64,000 bases of DNA, taken from positions 62,001-126,000 of the forward strand of contig NZ_MXQF01000005.1 in the NCBI RefSeq assembly GCF_002165575.1. The letters are read 5' to 3'. Positions 52,315-61,255 of the stretch are shown piece by piece. The position numbers and the translations under genes were made by a program. The number at the start of each line of letters is the position of its first letter. Positions within the stretch are counted from its first letter, which is position 1. The stretch is from Pseudoalteromonas sp. A601 (lineage in GTDB: Bacteria; Pseudomonadota; Gammaproteobacteria; Enterobacterales; Alteromonadaceae). The notes below the pieces were generated by a model that was given only the letters and a program-made list of their open reading frames with translations, made no database searches and was not told the DNA's origin.

Positions 52315-53124
52315 TTGAAACATCCCAAATATAAAGGTGTTAACTTTCTAGATGCAGAAATACGAAAACTTGAACAAAATGTAATTACTAGAGAGATAGA
52401 GTTCGAGTGGGCAGTAAAAAAATTAAAAAATGCAGATCCTTATGACGATATACATAAATTAAGGAAGGCCTTAAAAAGTAAAGAAAAGTCTGTTATTAAA
52501 GCTAGACGACAAGTTAAGTCAAAAATAGCTCAAAAAACCAGAAAGTTAGCTGAGCGAAATAAAGAAAAATTTGGTGGTAAAGTTCAAAAAAGAAAGAATA
52601 TTGCACTTAATCAATCATTAAATGAAGAATTAAAAATTCAGGGAAACATATTGTCTCAATTAAAAAATATGCCGATCAGTTTTGCTAAGGATTTAACTAA
52701 GCAAGATGGTAAAGCAAGCGACTTATTTATTTCACACGCCTCTGAAGATAAAGCTGATTTTGTGAAATCATTAGCAGATGAGCTCATAAAACAGGGAGTT
52801 TCAGTTTGGTATGATGAATACGCACTAAGAATTGGTGATAGTTTAAGGAAGTCCATTGATAAAGGCCTTTCTCAATCTAGGTTTGGTTTAATTATTTTAT
52901 CTAAAAGTTTTTTCGAAAAAAACTGGACACAATATGAACTAAATGGATTAGTCGCAAAAGAGATGGAGGGTGAAAAAGTCATTCTTCCTATTTGGCATAA
53001 TATTAGTAAAGATGAGATTATGAAGTTGAGTCCTACGCTTGTGGATAAGTTTGCTCTTAATTCAGCAACTAATACGGTATATGAAATTGCAGAAAAAGTT
53101 GCAGATGCCGTAAACAACGCGTGA
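52315..53124 (+). CDS. Coiled-coil and TIR domain protein (likely defence effector)
   Basis: The 269-residue product (TTG start, AAGGAA upstream) has a highly charged helical N-terminus (residues 1-130, many Lys/Glu heptad-like positions) and a C-terminal TIR domain (136-269) with DLFISHASEDK, VSVWYDEYALRIGDSLRKSI and RFGLIILSKSFFEKNW. This is the TIR_2 subgroup found in many bacterial immune effectors that degrade NAD+ or make cADPR-type signals. No membrane segment is visible. It follows the Gabija pair, separated by about 410 bp containing palindromic copy B, so it may be an independent effector or an accessory of the pair. Catalytic activity is not proven by eye. Confidence 0.85.
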   Translation: MKHPKYKGVNFLDAEIRKLEQNVITREIEFEWAVKKLKNADPYDDIHKLRKALKSKEKSVIKARRQVKSKIAQKTRKLAERNKEKFGGKVQKRKNIALNQSLNEELKIQGNILSQLKNMPISFAKDLTKQDGKASDLFISHASEDKADFVKSLADELIKQGVSVWYDEYALRIGDSLRKSIDKGLSQSRFGLIILSKSFFEKNWTQYELNGLVAKEMEGEKVILPIWHNISKDEIMKLSPTLVDKFALNSATNTVYEIAEKVADAVNNA

Positions 53125-53190
53125 AAGCTAATTAATTAGAAAATCCCTAAGAGAGAATAAGAGCAAATTTTGGCTCATGAATCTCATTAT

Positions 53191-53250
53191 CGAACGTCTG
53201 CAACTGGCACTTAGCTGAACTTCGCCAAAGAGCTACAAGCAAACATTGAG
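53191..53250 (-). repeat. Dispersed palindromic element, copy C (inverted)
   Basis: The reverse complement begins CTCAATGTTTGCTTG and contains GCTCTTTGGCGAAGTTCAGC, matching copies A and B with several changes. With copy A it frames the Gabija and TIR genes in opposite orientation. Confidence 0.7.
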
Positions 53251-53266
53251 TTATTGGTTTTAATAA

Positions 53267-54664
53267 TTAGCTTTTAACTAAATTTAAATAAACTTTAAAG
53301 CTGGTAGTTTGATTATTTGAACTGACCTCTATATCTCCACCGTTTGCTTGCGCTAGAGCTTTAACTATTGCAAGCCCTAAACCTGCTCCGTCACTGTGTC
53401 GTTGCCGCGACTTATCAGGTCGATAAAAGCGGTCAAATAAATAAGGTAAATGCTCAGAAGGTATTCTCTCCCCTGTATTAATCACTGAAATGCATATTTT
53501 TTCAGCGGTGGTCATTTCACTGTTTACAGTGATTGATGAGCCTTTTGGAGCGTACCTAATTGCATTGGATAGTAAGTTTGATAATAATTGACGAAAGTGT
53601 AATTTGTCACAATAAAAACAAAGGTTTTGACCTTTTTTATTAAATGCAATCAATGAGTCTTCAGCCAAAGCGTCAAAATACTCAAATAACACTTCAATTT
53701 CATCATGGCTTTTTAGAGTGTTTTGAACTGGTTTAATTAGCCCGTTTTGAGTTTTGGCGAGCCAAAGCATATCACTAACCATTTTCGTTAATCGCTCGAG
53801 TTCTTCTAAGTTAGAAAATAATAATTCTTGATACTCTTCCAACTGCCTTTTTTTAGATAATCCAACCTGTGTTTGAGTAATTATATTCGTTAGTGGAGTT
53901 CGTAGTTCATGAGCAATATCACTAGAAAAATTTGATAAGCGAATAAATTCACCCTGGAGCCTGTCGAGCATTGAGTTAAACGACTGCACCATATTAACAA
54001 GCTCAATAGGCACTTTATTTTCATCGAGCCTTACATCCATTTTATTAGTTTGGATATCGTGTATTTTCTGACTTAAACCTCGTAAAGGGTTTAATCCTTG
54101 ATGTACAGCAAACCAAGCCACCAATGAAATGAGTACCGCTGAGCCAAACATAATGGCCCAAAGGCTTTGTTGAAATTGATTGAGAAAGTGTAAATGAAAG
54201 CTCATGTCTATCGCTGTAGTAATTTTGTATTGCTGTTGCTCAGTACTTAAATTACTCACCAGAGCTCGGTAGGTGTGGGTATCATTTTGCCATGAGGTAA
54301 TGTTGTTACGGTTAAAGCCAGTTGAAGCCTTAGCACTCATTACAAAATCACTAAAATCTCGTTCAGAGCTTTGAAAAATGAGATCTCCTTTTGCGGTATT
54401 TACCTGATAGTAAACACCGTGATGACCCGCTACAGCGTTAGATAATTCATTTTTAAATTTCAGGTTTGATTTATAGTGTTGTCTTAAAACTAATTCAATA
54501 GATTGATTAATAACATGCAGTTCACTACTATCTTGCTGGAAAAAATGATGTTTTATCGAACTATTTATTAAGGTGGCAACTAAAGTTAAGCACGCAATAA
54601 CGGTTACAGCCACAAACAACACAACACGCATCGTAAGTGATAAAGGCCGTGACTTAATAGCCAT
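53267..54664 (-). CDS. Heavy-metal sensor histidine kinase (CusS-like)
   Basis: The start is the ATG at 54664 ([15 protein letters not shown]), eleven bases inside the response regulator gene; 465 residues. Two membrane helices (about 12-35 and 166-190) enclose a periplasmic sensor domain, followed by HAMP, the phosphoacceptor [19 protein letters not shown] box [11 protein letters not shown] and G box [18 protein letters not shown]. It belongs to the CusS/CopS heavy-metal sensor kinases. It pairs with the regulator upstream and is divergent from copA, so it probably senses periplasmic copper. Confidence 0.9.
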   Translation of the reverse strand: MAIKSRPLSLTMRVVLFVAVTVIACLTLVATLINSSIKHHFFQQDSSELHVINQSIELVLRQHYKSNLKFKNELSNAVAGHHGVYYQVNTAKGDLIFQSSERDFSDFVMSAKASTGFNRNNITSWQNDTHTYRALVSNLSTEQQQYKITTAIDMSFHLHFLNQFQQSLWAIMFGSAVLISLVAWFAVHQGLNPLRGLSQKIHDIQTNKMDVRLDENKVPIELVNMVQSFNSMLDRLQGEFIRLSNFSSDIAHELRTPLTNIITQTQVGLSKKRQLEEYQELLFSNLEELERLTKMVSDMLWLAKTQNGLIKPVQNTLKSHDEIEVLFEYFDALAEDSLIAFNKKGQNLCFYCDKLHFRQLLSNLLSNAIRYAPKGSSITVNSEMTTAEKICISVINTGERIPSEHLPYLFDRFYRPDKSRQRHSDGAGLGLAIVKALAQANGGDIEVSSNNQTTSFKVYLNLVKS

Positions 54665-55340
54665 CAGTTTCAACCTCTAATTTATAGCCCATACCGCGAA
54701 CTGTATGAATTAATTTAATAGTAAAGTCATCATCAACTTTTGCTCTTAGCCTACGAATGGCAACATCAATCACATTGGTGTCGCTATCAAAATTCATATC
54801 CCATACTTGAGAAGCAATTAACGAACGTGGCAGTACTTCACCTTCGCGCCGTAACAATAGTTCAAGTAAGCTAAACTCTTTATTACTCAATAAAATACGC
54901 TTGCCTGCACGTTGTATTTTTCGCTTTGGAATATCCATTTCTAAATCAGCAACGATCAGTATATCGTCAACTGTTTGTACTGCACCACGGCGAATAAGAG
55001 TGCGTACTCTTGCTAAAACTTCAGCAAAAGCAAAAGGCTTTATTAAATAGTCATCAGCACCAAGTTCGAGCCCCTTTACTCTATCGTCTATGCTATCGCG
55101 AGCAGATAAAAATAGTACTGGGGTTTTGTTATCTGCTTCACGTAGCGACTGTAAAATTTTCCAACCGGATACGTCAGGTAACATGACATCAAGTATTATT
55201 ACATCAAATAATTCGGTCATTGCTAGGTGATGACCGTCAAGACCATTGCGCGCCAAAGAAACCTGAAAACCAGCTTCACTTAGTCCCTGTTTTAAATAAT
55301 CTCCCGTTTTTGCTTCATCTTCAACAACTAATAAGCGCAT
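54654..55340 (-). CDS. OmpR-family response regulator (CusR/CopR-like)
   Basis: The 228-residue protein has a receiver domain with phosphoacceptor Asp51 ([14 protein letters not shown]), acidic pocket (VVEDE), conserved Lys ([10 protein letters not shown]) and a winged-helix DNA-binding domain ([16 protein letters not shown]). It partners with the kinase and probably binds the inverted repeat at 55421-55436 to switch on copABCD. It is the first gene of the regulator-kinase operon. Confidence 0.92.
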   Translation of the reverse strand: MRLLVVEDEAKTGDYLKQGLSEAGFQVSLARNGLDGHHLAMTELFDVIILDVMLPDVSGWKILQSLREADNKTPVLFLSARDSIDDRVKGLELGADDYLIKPFAFAEVLARVRTLIRRGAVQTVDDILIVADLEMDIPKRKIQRAGKRILLSNKEFSLLELLLRREGEVLPRSLIASQVWDMNFDSDTNVIDVAIRRLRAKVDDDFTIKLIHTVRGMGYKLEVETDGY

Positions 55341-55420
55341 ACAATTCCTTCATTAAAGTCCTAACAACTACCTCTGCAAATATTATGCAGTACCTGTCAC
55401 TACAGCAACATGACACCAAG

Positions 55421-55436
55421 ATTACAACTTTGTAAT
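55421..55436. promoter_or_regulatory. CusR/CopR-box-like operator
   Basis: The perfect palindrome ATTACAA-CT-TTGTAAT has the 7-2-7 layout of the CusR/CopR box (TGACAA-N2-TTGTCA core). It lies between the divergent regulator and copA genes, about 33 bp upstream of a TATACT -10 element (55469-55474) for copA. Confidence 0.75.
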
Positions 55437-55506
55437 GTTCGCGTCATGTTGAAGACAGGTCTATTTTCTATACTCAATACATATTCTGCTATGAAGGAGT
55501 AAGGAA

Positions 55507-57330
55507 ATGGGGTTTAAAAAGTCATCACAACAGGTTAGCACACCACGAAGACGATTTGTTCAAGGCTTAATTGCAGGAGGTGTACTTGCTGCTTTTCCGA
55601 GTGTATTACATGCTGCATCATCTTTAGTAGCAGGAACAATAACAGGCACTGTGCCCGAACTTAGCGGCGAAGTAATTGATCTGGTTATAGATGAATCGCC
55701 GGTTAACTTTACTGGCGTAGTACGTATGGCGACAACTATCAATGGATCTATACCCGCTCCTACCTTGCGCCTCAAAGAAGGCGATGACGTTACTATTAGA
55801 GTAACAAATAAGTTATCAGTACCGAGTTCAATTCATTGGCATGGCATTATTTTACCGTATCAAATGGATGGCGTACCAGGTATCAGCTTTAAAGGCATTA
55901 TGCCGGGCGAAACCTTTGTTTATAAATTTAAACTGCAACAAAGCGGTACATATTGGTATCACTCACATAGTGGCTTTCAAGAAATGACAGGCATGTACGG
56001 TGCATTAATTATTGAACCGCGAGAAAACGATATTATTAGTGCAGATAACGAGCATGTTATTCAATTATCTGATTGGACTGATGATGACCCAATGGCGCTG
56101 TTCCGTAAATTAAAAGTACAGAGTGATGTATTTAATTTCAATCAACCCACTGTCCCAGAGTTTTTCGATGACGTTTCAAGCAGCAGTATTTCAAATGCTC
56201 TACAGCGCCGAAAAATGTGGAATCAGATGCGAATGAATCCTACAGATTTAGCTGATTTATCTGCATCAGCAATGACTTTTTTAATGAACGGTAGTACTCC
56301 AATGGCAAACTGGCGTGGATTATTTAAAGTCGGTGAAAAGCTTAGGTTAAGGTTTATTAATGGCTCTAGTAATAGCTTTTTTGACGTGCGTATCCCCGAG
56401 TTAAAACTAACGGTTGTACAAGCAGATGGGCAAAACGTTGAACCAGTGACAGTTGATGAATTTAGATTCGGCCCTGGTGAAACCTACGACGTAATTGTTG
56501 AGCCTAAAAATGATGCCTATACGATTTTTGCTCAAAGTATGGATCGCTCTGGTTACGCAAAAGGAACTTTATCAAGCTCGCCTAATATTGATGCGCCAGT
56601 ACCTGCACTTGACCCTGTTGAATGGTTAACGATGACCGATATGATGGGCAATATGACCCACGGCGGTGAGCACTCTGCAATGGCTGGTATGGCAGGCATG
56701 TCAGGTATGAACTCTAAAGAAATGGATCATAGCGCTATGGGCCACGGTGCAATGGCGATGGATCATAGCAAACATGGTATGTCTGAAAACCCATTAGCGG
56801 TTGCCAGCTCTAAAGTGCGTCATGCAAAAACGGAGTATGGAGCTTCAGTTGATATGCGCGTTGATATGCCTAGAACAAATCTTGATGATCCTGGTATTGG
56901 TTTACGTAAAAATGGTCGTCGTGTTTTAACACTTGCAGATTTACACTCACTTGAAGGGATCACTAACCAGCAAGAGCCAGAAGCTGAAATTGAGCTGCAT
57001 TTAACCGGAAACATGGAGCGTTATAGCTGGTCATTTGATGGCTTAGAATTTGGTAAAAGCACGCCAGTGCATATGAAGCATAACCAACGTTTAAGAGTTA
57101 TTTTACAAAACGATACCATGATGACGCACCCTATGCATTTGCATGGTATGTGGAGTGATTTAGAAAACGAGCAAGGTGATGTGCAAGTGCGACGTCATAC
57201 GATACCTGTTCAACCCGCACAAAGAATCAGCTTTTTAACCACCCCTCACGATGTAGGTCGCTGGGCTTGGCATTGCCATTTATTATTCCATATGGATGCC
57301 GGTATGTTTAGAGAGGTAGTCGTATCATGA
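55507..57330 (+). CDS. copA: Multicopper oxidase, copper resistance protein CopA
   Basis: The 607-residue periplasmic multicopper oxidase has a Tat signal (PRRRFVQGLIAGG, residues 13-25) and three cupredoxin domains. Copper ligands are seen in SIHWHGIILPY (H110, H112), YWYHSHSGFQ, THPMHLHGMW and WHCHLLFHM. A Met/His-rich insert (MAGMAGMSGMN and HSAMGHGAMAMDHSKHGM) near residues 390-430 binds copper. It oxidises Cu(I) to Cu(II) in the periplasm. First gene of the cop operon; its TGA overlaps the copB start. Confidence 0.96.
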   Translation: MGFKKSSQQVSTPRRRFVQGLIAGGVLAAFPSVLHAASSLVAGTITGTVPELSGEVIDLVIDESPVNFTGVVRMATTINGSIPAPTLRLKEGDDVTIRVTNKLSVPSSIHWHGIILPYQMDGVPGISFKGIMPGETFVYKFKLQQSGTYWYHSHSGFQEMTGMYGALIIEPRENDIISADNEHVIQLSDWTDDDPMALFRKLKVQSDVFNFNQPTVPEFFDDVSSSSISNALQRRKMWNQMRMNPTDLADLSASAMTFLMNGSTPMANWRGLFKVGEKLRLRFINGSSNSFFDVRIPELKLTVVQADGQNVEPVTVDEFRFGPGETYDVIVEPKNDAYTIFAQSMDRSGYAKGTLSSSPNIDAPVPALDPVEWLTMTDMMGNMTHGGEHSAMAGMAGMSGMNSKEMDHSAMGHGAMAMDHSKHGMSENPLAVASSKVRHAKTEYGASVDMRVDMPRTNLDDPGIGLRKNGRRVLTLADLHSLEGITNQQEPEAEIELHLTGNMERYSWSFDGLEFGKSTPVHMKHNQRLRVILQNDTMMTHPMHLHGMWSDLENEQGDVQVRRHTIPVQPAQRISFLTTPHDVGRWAWHCHLLFHMDAGMFREVVVS

Positions 57331-58190
57331 AACAATTAAAACTATCTAAATCATTAGGTTTATTAATGTTAACAGGGGCTTCATTAATTAGTTTCCCTTT
57401 ATTAGCGCAAAGTGAAATGGCACAAATGAATAGCGCTAAGATGCAACCACAAGGAGGAAGTGCACCTAAAGATGCAAGAGACCCCCATGCTTACTCTGCG
57501 GGAACAACTTTAACAGAAGGCCCATATGCGCTTGAGGGCAATGAGCGATTAACACTCGCTGATGAGCATCCATTTTACGCATTACTAGGCGATCGTCTTG
57601 AATATAACGAGCAAGCAAACGCAGGTGTATTTGACTTACAAGCATGGTACGGCACTACCTTTGATCGATTGGTAATTAAAACCGAGGGTGATTTCAGCGA
57701 AGGAAGTATTGAAGAAAACCAAACCGATATTTTATGGGGTCACGCCGTATCAGCATATTGGGATACTCAAGCAGGTGTTCGTCTTGATTACAATAAAGAA
57801 GGTGAAAATCGGCAATGGTTGGCTTTTGGCTTACAAGGTTTAGCCCCTTATTGGTTTGAACTTGATATGACAGCATACGTAGGTGAGCGAGGCAATACCG
57901 CATTTACGTTAGAGGCAGAGTACGAACTATTACTCACGCAAAAGCTAATTATACAACCGCGAGCCGAAATTACACTTTATGGCAAAAACGATAAACAAAA
58001 CGAACTTGGAAGTGGCCTATCAAGCAGCGCGATTGGCTTTAGGGTTCGTTATGAATTTACACGCCAGTTTGCGCCCTATATTGGCGTTGAATGGAGCAAT
58101 AAATTTGGCAATACCGCCGACTATGCCACATCAAGTGGACAAAGTAGCAACAACACCGCATTTGTTACGGGTATTAAATTTTGGTTTTAA
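57327..58190 (+). CDS. copB: Outer-membrane copper resistance protein CopB
   Basis: The 287-residue protein has a signal peptide (LLMLTGASLISFPLLAQS), a short Met-containing segment (SEMAQMNSAKMQ), then a beta-barrel with strands such as GVRLDYNKEGENRQWLAFG and IGFRVRYEFTRQFAPYIG, ending with a C-terminal Phe (VTGIKFWF), typical of outer-membrane proteins. It is shorter in its Met-rich region than CopB of pseudomonads. It sequesters or passes copper at the outer membrane. Coupled to copA by an ATGA overlap. Confidence 0.92.
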   Translation: MKQLKLSKSLGLLMLTGASLISFPLLAQSEMAQMNSAKMQPQGGSAPKDARDPHAYSAGTTLTEGPYALEGNERLTLADEHPFYALLGDRLEYNEQANAGVFDLQAWYGTTFDRLVIKTEGDFSEGSIEENQTDILWGHAVSAYWDTQAGVRLDYNKEGENRQWLAFGLQGLAPYWFELDMTAYVGERGNTAFTLEAEYELLLTQKLIIQPRAEITLYGKNDKQNELGSGLSSSAIGFRVRYEFTRQFAPYIGVEWSNKFGNTADYATSSGQSSNNTAFVTGIKFWF

Positions 58191-58212
58191 TCATTTTAAA
58201 TAAGAGGTAATT

Positions 58213-58620
58213 ATGAAGTTTTTTAATTCTGCAGTAGCTATTTTAGGTTTAGTACTTACATTTTCCGCATCAGCGCATATATCACTCAAGCAATCAACAC
58301 CTGCGCAAGAAGCCATGTTAATGAAAAGCCCAGAGCAACTTTCGTTAACTTTTGGTGGTGAAGTAAGGCTAGCAAAAGTCATCATCAAAGATGAAAAAAA
58401 TAAATCAATAAACTTTGATTTCAAACCAAGCTCTACCCCAAGCACAGACTTTAGTTGGTCATTGCCGAGCTTAGTCCAAGGCACTTACACGGTTAAATGG
58501 ACAGCACTGGGTGGTGATGGACATAAAATGACCGACACGTTTAGATTTATGGTACACAAAAGTGAATCGCATAAGATGATGCAAGTACAATCTAATACCC
58601 ACAGCAAACATAATCATTAA
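58213..58620 (+). CDS. copC: Periplasmic copper-binding protein CopC
   Basis: The 135-residue protein has a signal peptide ending ASA-H, so the mature protein begins with His (HISLKQSTPA), the usual Cu(II) ligand. The domain contains FGGEVRLAKVIIKDE and WTALGGDGHKMTDTFRF with further ligand residues (Asp/His). A Met/His-rich tail (KMMQVQSNTHSKHNH) is added. CopC carries copper in the periplasm and works with CopD. Confidence 0.93.
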   Translation: MKFFNSAVAILGLVLTFSASAHISLKQSTPAQEAMLMKSPEQLSLTFGGEVRLAKVIIKDEKNKSINFDFKPSSTPSTDFSWSLPSLVQGTYTVKWTALGGDGHKMTDTFRFMVHKSESHKMMQVQSNTHSKHNH

Positions 58621-58631
58621 GTAGCAACATA

Positions 58632-59540
58632 ATGCAATTAAGTGAATGGTCAGTACTCTTACTATTATTAAAACTAGCAAGCTATATCGCAATTTCAGGG
58701 CTTGCGGGCACTTTATTAATGCGCTTTATGTGTGGCAACAGCAATGTTGCAGGGCATCACTTAATTAGCTTTTATCAGTTCTTAAAACGTTGGCAAATTA
58801 CGTGTGTAGTTACAGGTAGTATTGCTGCACTTTTACAAGTACCAATAGAAGCTGGAGCAATGGCTGAATCAGGCTTTATGGGAATGTTTGACCCCTTTAT
58901 GCTTGAAATTGTTTGGCAATCAGTCATAGGTGACCAAGCAACGTTTAGAATACCAGCGCTTATTATTGCTCTAATTAGCGCATGTATGTGGAGTGTGGAA
59001 TCAGATGATAACGTAGCAGGTTATAAAAACGTTGCCGTTATACTAATCATGCTTGGGTTTATCGCTTATAGCTTCACTTTTACTGGGCACAGTGCAAATG
59101 AAAATGGGTTAGTGAAAAGTATTTTAACCTTTCACCTTATTGCCATTGCGAGCTGGTTAGGGTCATTGTGGCCGCTTTACAAAAGCTGCACTTTACTACC
59201 TACCAGTGAAGTAAAGCGGTTAATGCATTACTTTGGTCAACTCGCTATTGTTATTGTATTTGTACTACTTATTTCGGGCTTAACTCTGCTCCTGCAGTAC
59301 CTAGAGTCATTTTCTGCATTGTTTACATCAAATTATGGGCAACTAATTTTATTAAAGCTGTTACTCGTCAGCGCGATGCTGTTACTAGGTGCATGGCATA
59401 AGCTTTTTTTAGTCCCGCAAATCACTCAACAACACCATATAAGTATATTAAAACGCTCGATCACTGTTGAAATATTAATTGCCCTATTTGTACTTATTAC
59501 AACAAGTGTATTTACAACACTTGTTGGTCCGCCTATTTAA
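58632..59540 (+). CDS. copD: Inner-membrane copper transport protein CopD
   Basis: The 302-residue protein has about eight membrane helices of the CopD family (LKLASYIAISGLAGTLLMRF, ILTFHLIAIASWLGSLWPLY, LLLVSAMLLLGAWHKLFLVP). The His residues in HLIAIASWLGSLWP and WHKLFLVP are usual family features. It works with CopC to bring copper across the inner membrane. Spacing of 11 bp from copC supports an operon. Confidence 0.9.
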   Translation: MQLSEWSVLLLLLKLASYIAISGLAGTLLMRFMCGNSNVAGHHLISFYQFLKRWQITCVVTGSIAALLQVPIEAGAMAESGFMGMFDPFMLEIVWQSVIGDQATFRIPALIIALISACMWSVESDDNVAGYKNVAVILIMLGFIAYSFTFTGHSANENGLVKSILTFHLIAIASWLGSLWPLYKSCTLLPTSEVKRLMHYFGQLAIVIVFVLLISGLTLLLQYLESFSALFTSNYGQLILLKLLLVSAMLLLGAWHKLFLVPQITQQHHISILKRSITVEILIALFVLITTSVFTTLVGPPI

Positions 59541-59563
59541 CGATTAATAAAAAAGGAAAATGT

Positions 59564-60052
59564 ATGTTAATTAAATCCTCTAATTTAAAAATTTTATTGC
59601 TACTAATTTTTAGCGCTGTTAGTTCTTTTGCTGTGAACGCACACACCCATGAAGAGCACACAAAAAAAGGCTGGGTCTTTGTTAATGTTGATAGCGAAGC
59701 TGCAAAGGCAGTTAGCTTATTTCATGCATCCCTAAAACAAGGCGATGCCAAAGGTGCCCGTAAATTACTGGCCGACGATGTCGTCATTTTTGAAGGCGGA
59801 ATTGTTGAGCGTTCTGCAGATGTATACGCGAACCATCATATGATAGCGGATATGAAATTCTTAAGTGCAGTTGATAGTGAACTGCTAGAGCATCAAGTTC
59901 ACACAAATGGAGACATAGCTTACTCAATTTCAAGAAGTAAAACTCAAGGAAAGTATAAAGGGAAAGATATTAAGTCTACGGGAATGGAATCAATCACATT
60001 AAAAAACACCGATAAAGGTTGGAAAATCACTCATATTCACTGGTCTAATTAA
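59564..60052 (+). CDS. Exported NTF2-like (DUF4440/SnoaL) protein in the copper operon
   Basis: The 162-residue protein has a signal peptide (ILLLLIFSAVSSFAVNA), a short His-rich start (HTHEEHTKKG), and an NTF2/SnoaL-like fold (AVSLFHASLKQGDAKGARKL, VIFEGGIVERSADVYANHHM, WKITHIHW). It has no known copper role, but it is 24 bp downstream of copD and 10 bp upstream of the DUF411 gene, so it belongs to the operon. A metal-binding or chaperone role is inferred. Confidence 0.8.
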   Translation: MLIKSSNLKILLLLIFSAVSSFAVNAHTHEEHTKKGWVFVNVDSEAAKAVSLFHASLKQGDAKGARKLLADDVVIFEGGIVERSADVYANHHMIADMKFLSAVDSELLEHQVHTNGDIAYSISRSKTQGKYKGKDIKSTGMESITLKNTDKGWKITHIHWSN

Positions 60053-60062
60053 GGAGTTAACA

Positions 60063-60581
60063 ATGCGAGTAATCTACATTACCTCAGCGTTTTTTTTATC
60101 ATTAACTATGTCATTTTCGGCAATGAGTATCGAAAAACAGCATAAAACATCAATAATCTATGAAAATTCAGAAAAACCTGAAATTGAGCTTACCGTTTAT
60201 AAAAGTAAAAATTGTGGATGTTGTAATAAGTGGATTGCTCATTTGAGTGAAAACAATATTCAAACAAAAGCAATTAACGTTAATGACATGGGGTCGATTA
60301 AATCTCAGTATCAAATAAAACCTAATATGCGCTCATGCCATACAGCCGTGTCAGCCGATGGATTTGTATTTGAAGGTCATGTTCCCGTTAAACATATAAA
60401 ACAGTTTTTATCTGGGCAACACGCTCCGCACATTACAGGCTTAAGTGTACCAGCCATGCCTATTGGCACTCCCGGAATGGAAATGGAGGGTATATTTCAC
60501 AAATATAATATTGAACTACTCACTGACAACTCAAATGAAGAAACCTACAGATACATAAGTAAATCCAGCGAGCAATTTTAG
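60063..60581 (+). CDS. DUF411 periplasmic metal-binding protein
   Basis: The 172-residue protein has an export signal (FFLSLTMSFSAMS) and the DUF411 domain: LTVYKSKNCGCCNKWIAHL (CxCC), RSCHTAVSADGFVFEGHVP and a conserved HAPHITGLSVPAMPIGTPGM. Members bind copper or similar metals and are found with cop/cus clusters (CopG-like). It follows the NTF2-like gene by 10 bp and closes the main operon. A second segment starts with the DUF305 gene at 60715. Confidence 0.88.
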   Translation: MRVIYITSAFFLSLTMSFSAMSIEKQHKTSIIYENSEKPEIELTVYKSKNCGCCNKWIAHLSENNIQTKAINVNDMGSIKSQYQIKPNMRSCHTAVSADGFVFEGHVPVKHIKQFLSGQHAPHITGLSVPAMPIGTPGMEMEGIFHKYNIELLTDNSNEETYRYISKSSEQF

Positions 60582-60714
60582 CCTAACGGCATAATTCTTG
60601 AGTTAATTATTAAATACCCATTTTACACAACAGGAAACACTGATTTGTGAGCTTGATAGTGTAAAAATTACTCACATGTAAAAACAAAATACAAAACTTT
60701 TAAGGAGCAATACA

Positions 60715-61227
60715 ATGTCACACTATTCAAAATTTTTTTTAATGATAGCAACATCCACAATAACCATGTTTGTATTGATGTATTTGAACACCTACCAACT
60801 TAGTCATGTTTATTTTAGTGAAACTCGTACTTATATGGCGCTTTATATGGGAGCCACGATGGCAGTGATAATGCTACTTTTCATGCTCAATATGTATAAA
60901 GATAAAAAGAAAAATATAACAGTACTCATTGCTAGTGTTGCCGTATTTGCAGGAAGTTTATTTTTAGTTCGCTCACAAGTGACTGTTGATGATAGCTCAT
61001 GGATGTCGGCGATGATCCCACATCATTCAATTGCCATACTCACCAGTGACAGGGCAAAAATCAAAGATAAACGCGTTCAAAAGCTTGCTACAAATATAAT
61101 TGAAGCCCAAGAGCGAGAAATAAAAGAAATGCAATGGCTCCTAAAAGATATAGAGCAAAACGGCATTGCACAAACCAATGCTCAAGCACAATTAAGAGCT
61201 GTTCCAGATTTCAATTCAAATAAATAA
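60715..61227 (+). CDS. DUF305 membrane protein
   Basis: The 170-residue protein has three N-terminal membrane helices (FLMIATSTITMFVLMYL, LYMGATMAVIMLLFMLNM, VLIASVAVFAGSLFLV) and a C-terminal DUF305 helix domain (WMSAMIPHHSIAILTSDRA, EAQEREIKEMQWLLKDIE). The PHH motif with nearby Met residues is a likely metal site. AAGGAG precedes the ATG. DUF305 proteins occur near copper genes and are suspected copper-binding proteins. It lies 134 bp after the DUF411 gene and may have its own promoter. Confidence 0.88.
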   Translation: MSHYSKFFLMIATSTITMFVLMYLNTYQLSHVYFSETRTYMALYMGATMAVIMLLFMLNMYKDKKKNITVLIASVAVFAGSLFLVRSQVTVDDSSWMSAMIPHHSIAILTSDRAKIKDKRVQKLATNIIEAQEREIKEMQWLLKDIEQNGIAQTNAQAQLRAVPDFNSNK

Positions 61228-61255
61228 ATAAACCGCATAACATAAGGAGTAAAGC

